A program made the position numbers and the translations under genes. From Streptosporangiaceae bacterium (GTDB taxonomy: Bacteria > Actinomycetota > Actinomycetes > Streptosporangiales > Streptosporangiaceae): 42,175 nt of DNA. The notes under the pieces were generated by a model, which was given only the letters and a program-made list of their open reading frames with translations, did no database searches and was not told the DNA's origin. Below are positions 16,159 to 24,515 of this stretch, in pieces. Every line of letters starts with the position of its first letter. Positions within the stretch are counted from its first letter, which is position 1. The stretch lies in NCBI GenBank assembly GCA_030040475.1, contig JASHTQ010000341.1, positions 1 through 42,175 of the forward strand, written 5' to 3'.

Positions 16159-18003
16159 TTACGGCCGTCTGGCGCGCCCGGCCGTCCGTCGCAGGCCGCC
16201 GGATACCGCCGCAGCGACGGCCTGCAGGCCAGGCTGCGCGGGCAGGTCCTCGAGCAGGACCGGCTGCCCGTCGCCGTCGGCGAGCGGGATCCGCCAGTTG
16301 GGATACTCGTCCACCGTCCCCGGCATGTTCTGCGGGCGGCGATCGCCCACCGCGTCGGCCAGCGAGACGCCGACCAGCAGGGCAGGCGTGCGCGTCAGGT
16401 AGGCGTACAGGGCGGCGGTGAACTCCTCCGGGCTCGGCGCGGCCCCGGCGAGCAGGCCCTCGCGGGCCAGCGCGGCGAGCCATCCCGTCATCTCCGCGCT
16501 GGCAGCGGCTCGCTCGTCCTCCTCCGGGCGGGTGAGCAGGCCGAGCTTGGCCCGGATCGTGACCTGATCGCCGGTGAGGAACGCGGAGGCAGGCGGCATG
16601 TCGTGCGTGCCCACCGTGGCCAGGCAGCCGCGGCGCCAGCCGCCGGGCCGGCGCGGCGTGCCGTCGCCGCGGCGCTCGAACCACAGCATGGAGGTGCCGA
16701 GTATCCGGCGCGCCGCCAGGAACGCGCGCAGCCAGGGTTCTACCGTGCCGAGATCCTCGCCGATGGCCACCGCGCCCGCGTCCGCGGCTCCGGCGGCTAC
16801 CACCCCGCCCATCAGCTCGTGGTCGTACCGGACGTACGTGCCCATGCCGGGCGGCAGGCCGGCCGGTATCCACCACAGCCTGGCCAGCCCCATGACGTGG
16901 TCGATGCGCACGCCCCCCGAGTGCCGCGTCGTCGCGGCGACAAGCTCGGCCAGCGGCCCGAAGGCCTGCGCCGCGAGGCGGCCGGGATGCCAGGGCCGCA
17001 ACGTCCAGTCCTGACCCAGCTGGTTGAACTCATCAGGCGGGGCGCCGACGCTGACGCCGTGGACGATCACGTCCCGGTGCGTCCAGGCGTCGGCTCCGCC
17101 GGGATGCGAGCCCACGGCGAGGTCAGCGACGACGCCGATGCCCATGCCCGCCTGCCGGCCGGCCTGCTGCGCGGCGGCGGCCTGCTGCGACGTCAGCCAC
17201 TGCAGCCAGGCATGGAAGCCCACCCGGTCCGCCAGCTTCCGGCGCAGCTCCGCCACCTCCGCCGAGCCGGGATCGGCCAGCGGCCGCGGCCACGCCCGCC
17301 AGTCAGGCCCGTGCACCTCGGCGATCGCGCACCAGGTCGCCCAGCTGTCGAGCGTCTCCCGGTGGCGCGCGCGGAACTCGTCGAGTTCGGCACGGCGCCG
17401 CGGGCTGAGCCGCACCCTGGCGATGATCTTGAGCGCCTCCCGCTTGGCGGCCCAGACCGCGTCCCTGTCGATGAGCGCCGCCGTGGCGCTCGCCGCGCGC
17501 AGCGGCACGGCGAGGCGGTCGATCCGGGCGCGGTCGCTCGCGCCGAGCGCGGCGTATTCCGGGATGTCCTCGATCCTGAGGTAGAGCGGGCTGACATGGC
17601 TGCGGCTCATCGGCAGGTAGGGGGAAGGGCTGACCGGCGGCATGGGCTCGGCCGCGTGCAGCGGATTGACCAGCACGAAGTCCGCGCCGAGCGCGCGGCC
17701 GCTCCACGTCGCGAGGTCTGCCAGATCGCGCAGGTCGCCGTGTCCCCAGGAGGCGCGCGAGCGCACCGAGTAAAGCTGCACGGCGAAGCCCCACGACCGG
17801 CGTGCGGGCAGCGGTGCCACGGCCAGCGGCTGTGCCAGGGGATGACGACCAGCCGGGGTAACACCGCCACCGTCAGCCAGAGCGGCGAGCACCGCGGCCA
17901 GCGTCTCGTCGCTCACCTCGACCACGCGGCCCTGCCAGTCGGTGTACGAGACCGCGATGCCGTGAGCCTGCGCCCTGCGCGTCAGTTCCGCCCGTGCTGT
18001 CAC
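16159..18003 (-). CDS. malQ: 4-alpha-glucanotransferase (amylomaltase, GH77)
   Basis: This 614-residue enzyme transfers maltosyl units between alpha-1,4-glucans in maltodextrin and glycogen metabolism. Key parts are WGFAVQLYSVRSRASWGHGD, FVLVNPLHAA and SPYLPMSR, plus the catalytic residues: nucleophile D368 in GGVRIDHVMGL, acid/base E416 in IGEDLG and the third carboxylate D468 in GTHDMPP. An extra N-terminal region of about 90 residues (VTARAELTRRAQAHGIAVSY) is typical of actinobacterial MalQ. GTG 18003 is chosen because it begins this conserved region. It ends 12 bases from the convergent secreted protein gene. Confidence 0.93.
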   Translation of the reverse strand: MTARAELTRRAQAHGIAVSYTDWQGRVVEVSDETLAAVLAALADGGGVTPAGRHPLAQPLAVAPLPARRSWGFAVQLYSVRSRASWGHGDLRDLADLATWSGRALGADFVLVNPLHAAEPMPPVSPSPYLPMSRSHVSPLYLRIEDIPEYAALGASDRARIDRLAVPLRAASATAALIDRDAVWAAKREALKIIARVRLSPRRRAELDEFRARHRETLDSWATWCAIAEVHGPDWRAWPRPLADPGSAEVAELRRKLADRVGFHAWLQWLTSQQAAAAQQAGRQAGMGIGVVADLAVGSHPGGADAWTHRDVIVHGVSVGAPPDEFNQLGQDWTLRPWHPGRLAAQAFGPLAELVAATTRHSGGVRIDHVMGLARLWWIPAGLPPGMGTYVRYDHELMGGVVAAGAADAGAVAIGEDLGTVEPWLRAFLAARRILGTSMLWFERRGDGTPRRPGGWRRGCLATVGTHDMPPASAFLTGDQVTIRAKLGLLTRPEEDERAAASAEMTGWLAALAREGLLAGAAPSPEEFTAALYAYLTRTPALLVGVSLADAVGDRRPQNMPGTVDEYPNWRIPLADGDGQPVLLEDLPAQPGLQAVAAAVSGGLRRTAGRARRP

Positions 18004-18160
18004 CGCACCAGTGTGCCCAATGACGCGTGCCCGGTGCGCGCTGGGGCTCGGCGCGACGTCGCCCGCGAGCCGAGGTTTCCAACCGAAAGCCCGGCATCGC
18101 CGTCTTAACGGCATAAAGGTTCCACAGAAAGCGGAACCAGTGCATCACAGGACGAACATC

Positions 18161-18739
18161 ATGAAACGCTTCTCAACGACAACCCGCCGCGTCATCGCGG
18201 TCGCCGCGGCGGTAGTGGCCGGGCTGGCCATCTCGTCGGCCGCCTACGCGGCCACCTCGTCGGGGACGGCGCGCCCGGCGGCCTCCCCCGTGCCCCGCTG
18301 CACCGCCTCCGGCCTAGGCGTCTGGGTCGCGGTGGAGCAAGGCAACGGAGCGGCCGGCACCATCTACTACCCGCTGGAGTTCACCAACCTCAGCGGCCAC
18401 GCCTGCTCGCTGTACGGCTTCCCGGGCGTCTCCGCCATCGGCCGCGGCGGACGCCAGCTCGGCAGCCCGGCCGACTGGAACCGGGCGGTCGCCCCGCACG
18501 CCGTCATCCTCGCGCCAGGCGCGACCGCGCATACCATGCTGGCCTACCACGACGCCGCGGTGACCACAGAGCCCGGGTGCGATCCGGTGTACTCGGCGGC
18601 GCTGCTGCGGGTCTATCCGCCCGGCGAGTACAGCGCGACGTACGCTGCCTTCGATCTCGAGTCGTGCTCGCATGCCGGGCCGATCTACATGACCGTCTGG
18701 GAGCCCATCATCCCCGGCGTGGGCACGATCAACGGCTAG
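18161..18739 (+). CDS. Secreted DUF4232 domain protein
   Basis: The 192-residue protein opens with a signal peptide ([20 protein letters not shown], cleavage near AYA-AT). One DUF4232 domain follows: [47 protein letters not shown] and [11 protein letters not shown]. The domain is an Ig-like fold common on actinobacterial cell surfaces, function unknown. Conserved cysteines (RCTAS, HACSL, EPGCDP, ESCSHA) suggest two disulfides. ATG 18161 has AGGA about 10 bases upstream. Its stop shares bases with the stop of the convergent Ddn-like gene. Confidence 0.87.
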   Translation: MKRFSTTTRRVIAVAAAVVAGLAISSAAYAATSSGTARPAASPVPRCTASGLGVWVAVEQGNGAAGTIYYPLEFTNLSGHACSLYGFPGVSAIGRGGRQLGSPADWNRAVAPHAVILAPGATAHTMLAYHDAAVTTEPGCDPVYSAALLRVYPPGEYSATYAAFDLESCSHAGPIYMTVWEPIIPGVGTING

Positions 18740-19185
18740 CCCAAGGTCACTGGCTCCAGCACGAACACCGGTATCTGCCTGGTGGTCTTCTTCTCGTACT
18801 CCGCGTACGGCGGGAACGCGGCGACCGCGCGCTGCCACCACTCGGCCCGCTCGTCCCCGCTGACCTCGCGGGCCACCATGTCCTGCTTGTGCGGGCCGTC
18901 CTGGAGTTCCACCTCGGGATTCGCGCGGATGTTGTAGTACCACAGCGGGTTATCCGGGGCGCCGCCCTTCGAGGCGACCACGGCGTACCGGCCGTCGTGC
19001 TCCACCCGCATCACCGGCGTCTTGCGGACCTTGCCGCTGCGGGCGCCGCGGTTGGTCACGACCACCACGGGCAGGCTGGTCTCACGCAGCGTCGTGCCCT
19101 GCGTCCCGCCCGAGCTCTCGTACTGCTCCACCTGGTCGCGCACCCAGCCAGCGGGGCTCGGCTCGTAGTCTCCGTCGATTGGCAT
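18736..19185 (-). CDS. Deazaflavin (F420)-dependent nitroreductase family protein
   Basis: The 149-residue split beta-barrel protein belongs to the Ddn/DUF385 family of F420H2-dependent reductases. Visible hallmarks are [40 protein letters not shown] and PEVELQDG. F420-binding residues typically lie in the [14 protein letters not shown] loop. Family members reduce quinones and nitroaromatics and protect against oxidative stress. ATG 19185 gives the normal start; ATG 19200 would add five residues. It is single and convergent with the DUF4232 gene, so its role cannot be narrowed by context. Confidence 0.92.
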   Translation of the reverse strand: MPIDGDYEPSPAGWVRDQVEQYESSGGTQGTTLRETSLPVVVVTNRGARSGKVRKTPVMRVEHDGRYAVVASKGGAPDNPLWYYNIRANPEVELQDGPHKQDMVAREVSGDERAEWWQRAVAAFPPYAEYEKKTTRQIPVFVLEPVTLG

Positions 19186-19284
19186 ACCGATAGTTAACAC
19201 CAGGCGCGCTGGCGGCTCCGCTCCCGGGCCGCCACTTGCGCGGCGCGGCGCAACCTCGACGAGCCGGCGGACGTCTCATTTACC

Positions 19285-19884
19285 GTGACTCACCGGAACC
19301 GCCTGGCGATGGCGCTCGCGGCGACTGCCGCCACGGCGGTAGTGACCGTCGGCTGCGCCGCGGCCGCAGGCCCGCATCCGGCCTCCGCGGTCGCCGAGCC
19401 GGCCACCGCGACCGCGACCGCGAACTTCAGCGGCATGGGCGTCGCCTTCCGCTACCCGGCCGCCTGGCGGTCAGCTACCTGGAACGACGTGTCCAGCTTC
19501 TCCGCGCTGATCGTCTACCTGAGCACCGGCCGGCTGCACAGCCCGTGCACGGTCACCAAGAAGCCGGGCCGGACCACCGCGTCCTGCGGTAACCCGATCC
19601 GCGCGCTGACGCCAGGAGGAGTCCTCGTCCGGTGGAGCGAGAACGGCTTCCCGAACTGGCGCAGCCCGAAGGCGAACACGGCGATCGACGGCCACCCGGC
19701 CACCGAGACCAGGACAGCCGAGGCCTGGTGCACCGCGCTGCGGGGCACCGAGGTGATCTCCGTCGTCGTCCCGAGGCTGCTGGCAGACAACTGGTACGAG
19801 ATGGACGCCTGCCTGCGTGGCCCGACCCAGCAAGCCGCGATAGCGTCGATGCTCAAGTCGGTCCACATCAACGACGCCTACTGA
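19285..19884 (+). CDS. Putative exported lipoprotein
   Basis: The 199-residue protein has a signal peptide with a lipobox-like TVGC at residues 21-24, so Cys24 could be lipid-modified. Position -3 is Thr rather than Leu, which weakens the call. An Ala/Thr-rich spacer follows (ATATATAN), then a compact domain, GMGVAFRYPAAWRSATWNDV to SMLKSVHIN, resembling the PsbP/MOG1-like fold of actinobacterial exported proteins (GVAFRYPAAW is the usual first strand). Four cysteines remain in the mature part. GTG 19285 is the only good start. Function is unknown. tRNA-Pro lies 130 bases downstream. Confidence 0.78.
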   Translation: MTHRNRLAMALAATAATAVVTVGCAAAAGPHPASAVAEPATATATANFSGMGVAFRYPAAWRSATWNDVSSFSALIVYLSTGRLHSPCTVTKKPGRTTASCGNPIRALTPGGVLVRWSENGFPNWRSPKANTAIDGHPATETRTAEAWCTALRGTEVISVVVPRLLADNWYEMDACLRGPTQQAAIASMLKSVHINDAY

Positions 19885-20013
19885 GCAGCGCCCGCGCAGC
19901 CTTGTGGGAGGCACGCAACTCAGATGGACCACGACGCAACGCCCTGGATGTCCGTGGCACCGTTCGTGGGTGGTTAGCGATTGCGCTAGGGTAGGTGAGC
20001 GCGTCAAGCGCAG

Positions 20014-20092
20014 CGGGACGTAGCCCAGCTTGGTCCAAGGCGCAGCACTGGGGGTGCTGAGATCGCGAGTTCAAATCTCGCCGTCCCGACCA
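20014..20092 (+). tRNA. tRNA-Pro (anticodon GGG), CCA encoded
   Basis: The complete cloverleaf has acceptor CGGGACG/CGTCCCG, D-arm GCCC-loop-AGGC with an 11-base loop including GG, anticodon stem CAGCA/TGCTG with loop CTGGGGG (anticodon GGG), 5-base variable loop and T-arm GCGAG-TTCAAAT-CTCGC. The discriminator A and CCA are encoded (20090-20092). The D-loop is at the maximum canonical size. Confidence 0.96.
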
Positions 20093-20446
20093 TTTTAGTA
20101 ATTCGTCAAATTGTCAGTACTCAGCGTAACCATCCGGATGGCCCAAAGCGCGTCCAAGTAGAGACGACTACCTGCAAGACCAAAGAGGGTTGGCTAGTCC
20201 AGATAGGCAGGCGCCCGTATTCGGCTAGGAACAACGCTCTTGCTGGTTCCCTATGATCCGGAGATCATCGAACTGTTCTTCATCGTCGACGGTGGCAGTC
20301 TCGGCCAGTCCGTGTCGGCTACGCCACCGCGGCCGATGCGTGATTCGGGTCCGATGGGACAGCTACGATGTGCCGGGCACAGGCGGGGGGCCGTGCTCGT
20401 TGTACGCAAGGGAGAACCGCGCTGCAGGCTACGGAGGGCTCGGCCG
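20093..20446. other. Gene-free stretch after tRNA-Pro
   Basis: About 350 bases contain no intact gene, lower in GC just after the tRNA. A perfect 12-base palindrome CCATCCGGATGG lies at 20130-20141. A short frame from TTG 20240 encodes LVPYDPEIIELFFIVDGG, which looks protein-like but then loses sense. It may be a gene remnant. I saw no integrase and no copy of the tRNA 3' end elsewhere in the window. Confidence 0.4.
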
Positions 20447-21250
20447 TTGAGAGTACTTGGCGCTCGCCGTTCGGCTCCGCCAGGCAAGGGCCCCGGGGAC
20501 AAGACAGAGCGCCAGCCCTCCCGGGCGAGAAGACGGCGCCGGCTGGCCCTGCGTCTCGGCAAGATCGTCCTCGCGCTGGTCGTGGTGCTCGCGGCGGCGG
20601 TCGGCCTGCTGTTCCTCGTGACGCCGTCCGCCAGCCAGGCCACCACCCTGGCCGCCGCGCAGGCACGGGAGCACCACATCGCCTATCCGGGTCCGCCGGT
20701 GCCTGCCTACTTCGCCAAGGCCCTTGTGGCGACCGAGGATCACCGCTTCTACTCCGACCCTGGCGTGGACCCGCTGGCCCTGATCAGGGTGGCGTTCTCC
20801 TGGATCACCGGCCACACGGACGGCGGCGGCAGCACGATCGACCAGCAACTGGCCAAGAACCTGTACACCTCTGGTCACAGCAGCTTCGTCCAGATAGTCG
20901 AGCAAGTGGCCATGGCCGTCAAGCTCAACGGGGCCTACAGCAGGCCGGAGATCCTGCGCCTGTACGCGGAGGTCGCCTATTACGGCCACGGCTACTACGG
21001 CCTGGCGGCGGCCAGCTGCGGTTATTTCGGGCGTCCCGCCGCCGGCCTGAGCCTGGTCCAGGCCGCCATGCTCGCCGGCGTCGTGAACGACCCCACCTAC
21101 GACGATCCGCTGGCTTATCCGGCGCAGGCGCGGGCCCGCCTGGTTCACGTCCTCGGTCGGATGGCCGCCGTCGGGTACCTGACCAAGGCGCAGGAAGCGG
21201 CCGCGCTCAAGGCGCCGCTCGGCCTGTCGGCCGTGCGCGGCTGCCCGTAA
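20447..21250 (+). CDS. Monofunctional peptidoglycan glycosyltransferase (GT51)
   Basis: The 267-residue protein has a basic cytosolic tail (SRARRRRRLALR), one membrane anchor (about 39-58) and a GT51 domain that polymerises lipid II outside the membrane. Motif 1 is ATEDHRFYSDPGVD with catalytic Glu97; motif 2 is GGGSTIDQQLAKNLY; motif 3 includes EILRLYAEVAYYGHGYYGL and AAMLAGVVNDPTYDDP. Two family positions differ: Asp replaces the usual His in FxxHxG, and Asp replaces Thr in STITQQL. No transpeptidase domain follows, unlike class A PBPs. TTG 20447 is chosen for its GGAGG 9 bases upstream; the frame opens earlier at 20240 but without coding character. Confidence 0.85.
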   Translation: MRVLGARRSAPPGKGPGDKTERQPSRARRRRRLALRLGKIVLALVVVLAAAVGLLFLVTPSASQATTLAAAQAREHHIAYPGPPVPAYFAKALVATEDHRFYSDPGVDPLALIRVAFSWITGHTDGGGSTIDQQLAKNLYTSGHSSFVQIVEQVAMAVKLNGAYSRPEILRLYAEVAYYGHGYYGLAAASCGYFGRPAAGLSLVQAAMLAGVVNDPTYDDPLAYPAQARARLVHVLGRMAAVGYLTKAQEAAALKAPLGLSAVRGCP

Positions 21251-21273
21251 CGCGCGAGCCTGTCGCGAGCCCG

Positions 21274-21756
21274 TCAGGGCGCCGAGGTCTCGGGCTCGAG
21301 CTGCTCGGCCGCGGGCGGCCCGGCGTCGACCACGACGAATACCCACCGGCGATAGGTGTACAGCCGGAACGTGGTGGCGACGACGATGCCCAGGATGTTC
21401 GCCACGTTGTAGGAGAACGTGCCGGTGAGGCCCAACCCGTACCGTGCGGCCGCCACGAACGCCAGCTGGATGAGCAGCCCGATGCCGTTGAAGACGAAGA
21501 ACAGGATCGACTCACGGCCCAGGCCGTTGCCCTTGCGGTGCTTGAACGCCCAGTGCTTGTTGCCCAGGAAGGAGAAGACCGTGGCGACGATGGTGGCGAT
21601 CGTCACCGAGGTGAGTTCGCCGAGCCCGGCACCGGAACGCAGCGCGTTGGCGCCGCCGATCGTGATCAGGAAGGCGAGAAAGCCCACGATGCCGAACTTT
21701 GCGACCTCGTGTATCAGCACCCTGAAACGCGCGTAAGGCTCGCGGATGAGATCCAC
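21274..21756 (-). CDS. GtrA family membrane protein
   Basis: The 160-residue protein has four membrane helices and the GtrA pattern: LIHEVAKFGIVGFLAFLITI, TIVATVFSFLGNKHWAFKHR, FFVFNGIGLLIQLAFV and TTFRLYTYRRWVF. The family is thought to flip undecaprenyl-linked sugars for cell-wall glycan or surface-sugar modification. GTG 21756 matches family N-termini; GTG or ATG codons to 21825 are alternatives. It is divergent from the NodI-like exporter, and the roughly 96 bases between contain an AT-rich GGTATAGACC block (about 21787) that could hold promoters. Confidence 0.87.
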   Translation of the reverse strand: MDLIREPYARFRVLIHEVAKFGIVGFLAFLITIGGANALRSGAGLGELTSVTIATIVATVFSFLGNKHWAFKHRKGNGLGRESILFFVFNGIGLLIQLAFVAAARYGLGLTGTFSYNVANILGIVVATTFRLYTYRRWVFVVVDAGPPAAEQLEPETSAP

Positions 21757-21852
21757 TCTGGCTTCGTCCTTACTCGGACCGGTTCGGTATAGACCGCACA
21801 TTACCGTACCGCCTGGTAGTGGCACGTGAGGGGAGTTAAAACCGTTCGAAGA

Positions 21853-22830
21853 ATGTCAGAGGTCGCAGGTAGCCTGCATCAGGTGTCCACAAGTTCCGAT
21901 AATGAGGTCCTCGTCCGAGCGCGGGGCCTGACCAAGCGGTTCGGGACCTTCACGGCGGTGGACGGCATCGACTTCGAGCTGTACCGGGGCGAGGCGTTCG
22001 GTTTCCTCGGGCCGAACGGCGCCGGCAAGTCTTCCACGATGCGGATGATCTGCTGCGTCTCCCCGCCGACCAGCGGCGAGCTGCGCATCCTGGGCATGGA
22101 CCCGGTGAAGGACGGATCGGCGATCAGGGCGCGGCTCGGCGTCGTGCCCCAGGATGACACCCTCGACGTCGAGCTGACCGTCGGCGAGAACCTGCTCGTC
22201 TACGGCAGGTACTTCGGGCTGCCCAGGCGCGTCATCAGGGAGCGCACCGCGGCGCTGCTCGACTTCGTGCAGCTGACCGACCGCGCCAAGGACAAGGTGG
22301 ACCCGCTGTCCGGCGGCCTGCGGCGGCGCCTGACGATCGCCCGCTCGCTGATCAACGAGCCGGAGATCCTGGTCCTCGACGAGCCGACCACCGGCCTGGA
22401 CCCGCAGGCCAGGCACGTGGTGTGGGACCGGCTTTTCCGGCTCAAGCAGCGCGGCGTCACGCTGATCCTGACCACGCACTACATGGACGAGGCAGAACAG
22501 CTCTGCGACCGGCTCGTCGTCATGGACCACGGCAGGTTCGCCGCGGAGGGCTCACCGCGCGACCTGATCGGGCGTTACTGCTCACCGGAGGTCCTCGAGC
22601 TGCGCTTCGACCCGGACATGCATACCACGGCGGCGGACAAGCTCAAGGACTTCTCGTCCGCCGAACGATCCGAGGTGCTTGCCGACCGGATCTTGCTGTA
22701 CGTCTCCGACGGCGACGCCGCGCTGACCGCCGTCAGGGCGGCCGGCCTGGAGCCGCTTACCTCGCTGGTCCGCCGCGGCACGCTCGAGGACGTCTTCCTG
22801 CGGCTGACCGGGCGCCGGCTGGAGGACTGA
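21853..22830 (+). CDS. ABC transporter ATP-binding protein, NodI-like
   Basis: The 325-residue ATPase has Walker A GPNGAGKSS, Q-loop VPQDDTLD, signature LSGGLRRRL, Walker B ILVLDEPTTGLD, and H-loop LTTHYMDEAE. The region between Q-loop and signature (ELTVGENLLVYGRYFGLPRR) and the 100-residue C-terminal tail fit the NodI/DrrA branch that exports lipo-oligosaccharides, glycolipids or drugs. ATG 21853 is given; GTG 21826 and GTG 21883 are possible. It overlaps the first permease by one base (TGATG), and two permeases and a DUF2079 protein follow, so it is the first gene of an envelope-export operon. Confidence 0.93.
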   Translation: MSEVAGSLHQVSTSSDNEVLVRARGLTKRFGTFTAVDGIDFELYRGEAFGFLGPNGAGKSSTMRMICCVSPPTSGELRILGMDPVKDGSAIRARLGVVPQDDTLDVELTVGENLLVYGRYFGLPRRVIRERTAALLDFVQLTDRAKDKVDPLSGGLRRRLTIARSLINEPEILVLDEPTTGLDPQARHVVWDRLFRLKQRGVTLILTTHYMDEAEQLCDRLVVMDHGRFAAEGSPRDLIGRYCSPEVLELRFDPDMHTTAADKLKDFSSAERSEVLADRILLYVSDGDAALTAVRAAGLEPLTSLVRRGTLEDVFLRLTGRRLED

Positions 22831-23600
22831 TGGAGATGTCGGTCCGCGCGTTCCGCTGCTGGCTGACCGCATACCGGCGGATCTGGCGGTCCAGCATCTG
22901 GTCCAGCGTGTTCGGCCCGCTGTTCTACCTGAGCGCGATGGGACTGGGACTCGGCACGCTGGTGAACTCCCGCGGCACGGCGAGCCTCGGCGGGGTGAGC
23001 TACCTGGCCTTCGTCGCCCCCGCCATCCTGGCCTCCGGCGCGATGAACACCGCGATGGGCGAGGCGAGCTATCCCGTGTTCGGCTCGATCAAGTGGAACA
23101 AGATCTACTACGCGGCGCAGGCCACACCGCTGCGGCCCGCCGACATCTACCGCGGCCATCTGATGTTCATGGCGATGCGGCTCGCCATGAACACCGCGCT
23201 CGTCGTGGTGTTCATGTGGGCGTTCGGCGCGGTGCGGTCCGCCTGGGTGGTGCTGGCCTGGCCGGTCGCGGTGCTCACCGGGCTCGCGTTCGCCGCCCCG
23301 ATCGCGGCCTGGGCGGTCACCGTGAAGACCGAGACCTCCTTTACCTACATCTTCAGGTTCGGCCTGATGCCGCTCATGCTGTTCTCCGGCACGTTCTTCC
23401 CGCTGTCCCAGCTCCCCGGCTGGCTGCGCGGGATCGCGTACGCGACGCCGCTGTGGCACGGCGTCGCGCTGTGCCGGGCGCTCAGCCTGGGCAGGGCCGA
23501 CCTGCTCGGGTCACTCGGCCACGTCGCCTACCTGGCGGTGCTTGCCGCGATCGGCATCTGGGCCGGCGCCCGTACCTACCAAAGGCGTCTGTATGTCTGA
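22830..23600 (+). CDS. ABC-2 exporter permease 1, NodJ-like
   Basis: The 256-residue protein has six membrane helices and the NodJ-like opening WRSSIWSSVFGPLFYLSAMG, LGTLVNSRG, then GGVSYLAFVAPAILASGAMN and the amphipathic KWNKIYYAAQATPLRPADIY segment that docks on the ATPase. ATG 22830 overlaps the ATPase stop by one base, with GGAGG just upstream. An 11-base gap separates it from permease 2. Having two different permeases suggests a heterodimeric channel with one shared ATPase. Confidence 0.92.
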   Translation: MEMSVRAFRCWLTAYRRIWRSSIWSSVFGPLFYLSAMGLGLGTLVNSRGTASLGGVSYLAFVAPAILASGAMNTAMGEASYPVFGSIKWNKIYYAAQATPLRPADIYRGHLMFMAMRLAMNTALVVVFMWAFGAVRSAWVVLAWPVAVLTGLAFAAPIAAWAVTVKTETSFTYIFRFGLMPLMLFSGTFFPLSQLPGWLRGIAYATPLWHGVALCRALSLGRADLLGSLGHVAYLAVLAAIGIWAGARTYQRRLYV

Positions 23601-23611
23601 GGTACGACCAC

Positions 23612-24442
23612 ATGTCTGACATAACGCTCCGGATGCTGCCGCCGGCCGGGCGGCTGGCCCGGCTGCGAAGGGCCGGCGCCGATGGCGCCAGCCTGCGGCT
23701 GATCGAACGGCACGCGAGGGTCTACCGGCACGCCTGGCTCGTGTTCTTCTCCGGCATCTTCGAGCCGCTTTTCTACCTGCTGTCCGTGGGCCTGGGCCTC
23801 GGCGTGCTGATCGGGAAGGTGCCGGGTCCCGGCGGGCAGCCGGTCCCGTACCGGGAATTCGTCGCGCCCGGCCTGATGGCGGTGTCGTCGATGAACGGGG
23901 CGATGTACGACTCGACGTTCAACGTCTTCTTCCGGCTGAAGTACGCCAAGCTGTACGACGCCATCCTCGCCACCCCGATCCGGCCCACCCAGATCGCGCT
24001 CGGCGAGATCGGCTGGGCGCTGATCCGCGGGAGCATTTACGCGGTGGCGTTCACGCTGGTGATGCTGGCGCTCGGCCTGGTCCACTCCGCCTGGACGGTG
24101 CTGGACGTCCCGGTCGCGGTGCTGATCGGCTTCGGCTTCGCGGCCCTGGGCATGACCGGCACCACGTACATGAAGAGCTGGCAGGACTTCGACTACATAC
24201 TGCTGGCGAGCATGCCCCTCTTCCTGTTCTCCGCGACGTTCTACCCGCTGAGCGTCTACCCGCGCCCGCTCCAGGTCGTGATCGAGTGCACGCCGCTGTA
24301 CCAGGGCGTCGTGCTGCTGCGTGACCTGACCCTTGGCGTGGTCGGCCCTGACCTGCTCTGGCGGGCCGGGTACCTGGCCGCACTCGGCCTTGCGGGCCTG
24401 TGGGCCTCGGGCCGCCGCATCGCCAAGCTGCTGCTCGTGTAG
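23612..24442 (+). CDS. ABC-2 exporter permease 2, NodJ-like
   Basis: This 276-residue partner of permease 1 has the same layout: ARVYRHAWLVFFSGIFEPLF, YLLSVGLGLGVLIGKVPG, EFVAPGLMAVSSMNGAMYDS, FFRLKYAKLYDAILATPIRP, and six helices. It has an extra basic N-terminus of about 30 residues. ATG 23612 begins 11 bases after the first permease stop. It is clearly related to permease 1 but divergent, so it is an old duplication and not a recent copy. The exported substrate is likely a lipid-linked glycan or glycolipid, by family and by the GtrA and GT51 neighbours (inference). Confidence 0.92.
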   Translation: MSDITLRMLPPAGRLARLRRAGADGASLRLIERHARVYRHAWLVFFSGIFEPLFYLLSVGLGLGVLIGKVPGPGGQPVPYREFVAPGLMAVSSMNGAMYDSTFNVFFRLKYAKLYDAILATPIRPTQIALGEIGWALIRGSIYAVAFTLVMLALGLVHSAWTVLDVPVAVLIGFGFAALGMTGTTYMKSWQDFDYILLASMPLFLFSATFYPLSVYPRPLQVVIECTPLYQGVVLLRDLTLGVVGPDLLWRAGYLAALGLAGLWASGRRIAKLLLV

Positions 24443-24515
24443 GAAACTCCTGCTCATCTGCGATCGGCGGCATCCCGAGCGGGTAGGCTGCGCGAGGGAT
24501 CTGGAGGACGCGGGG

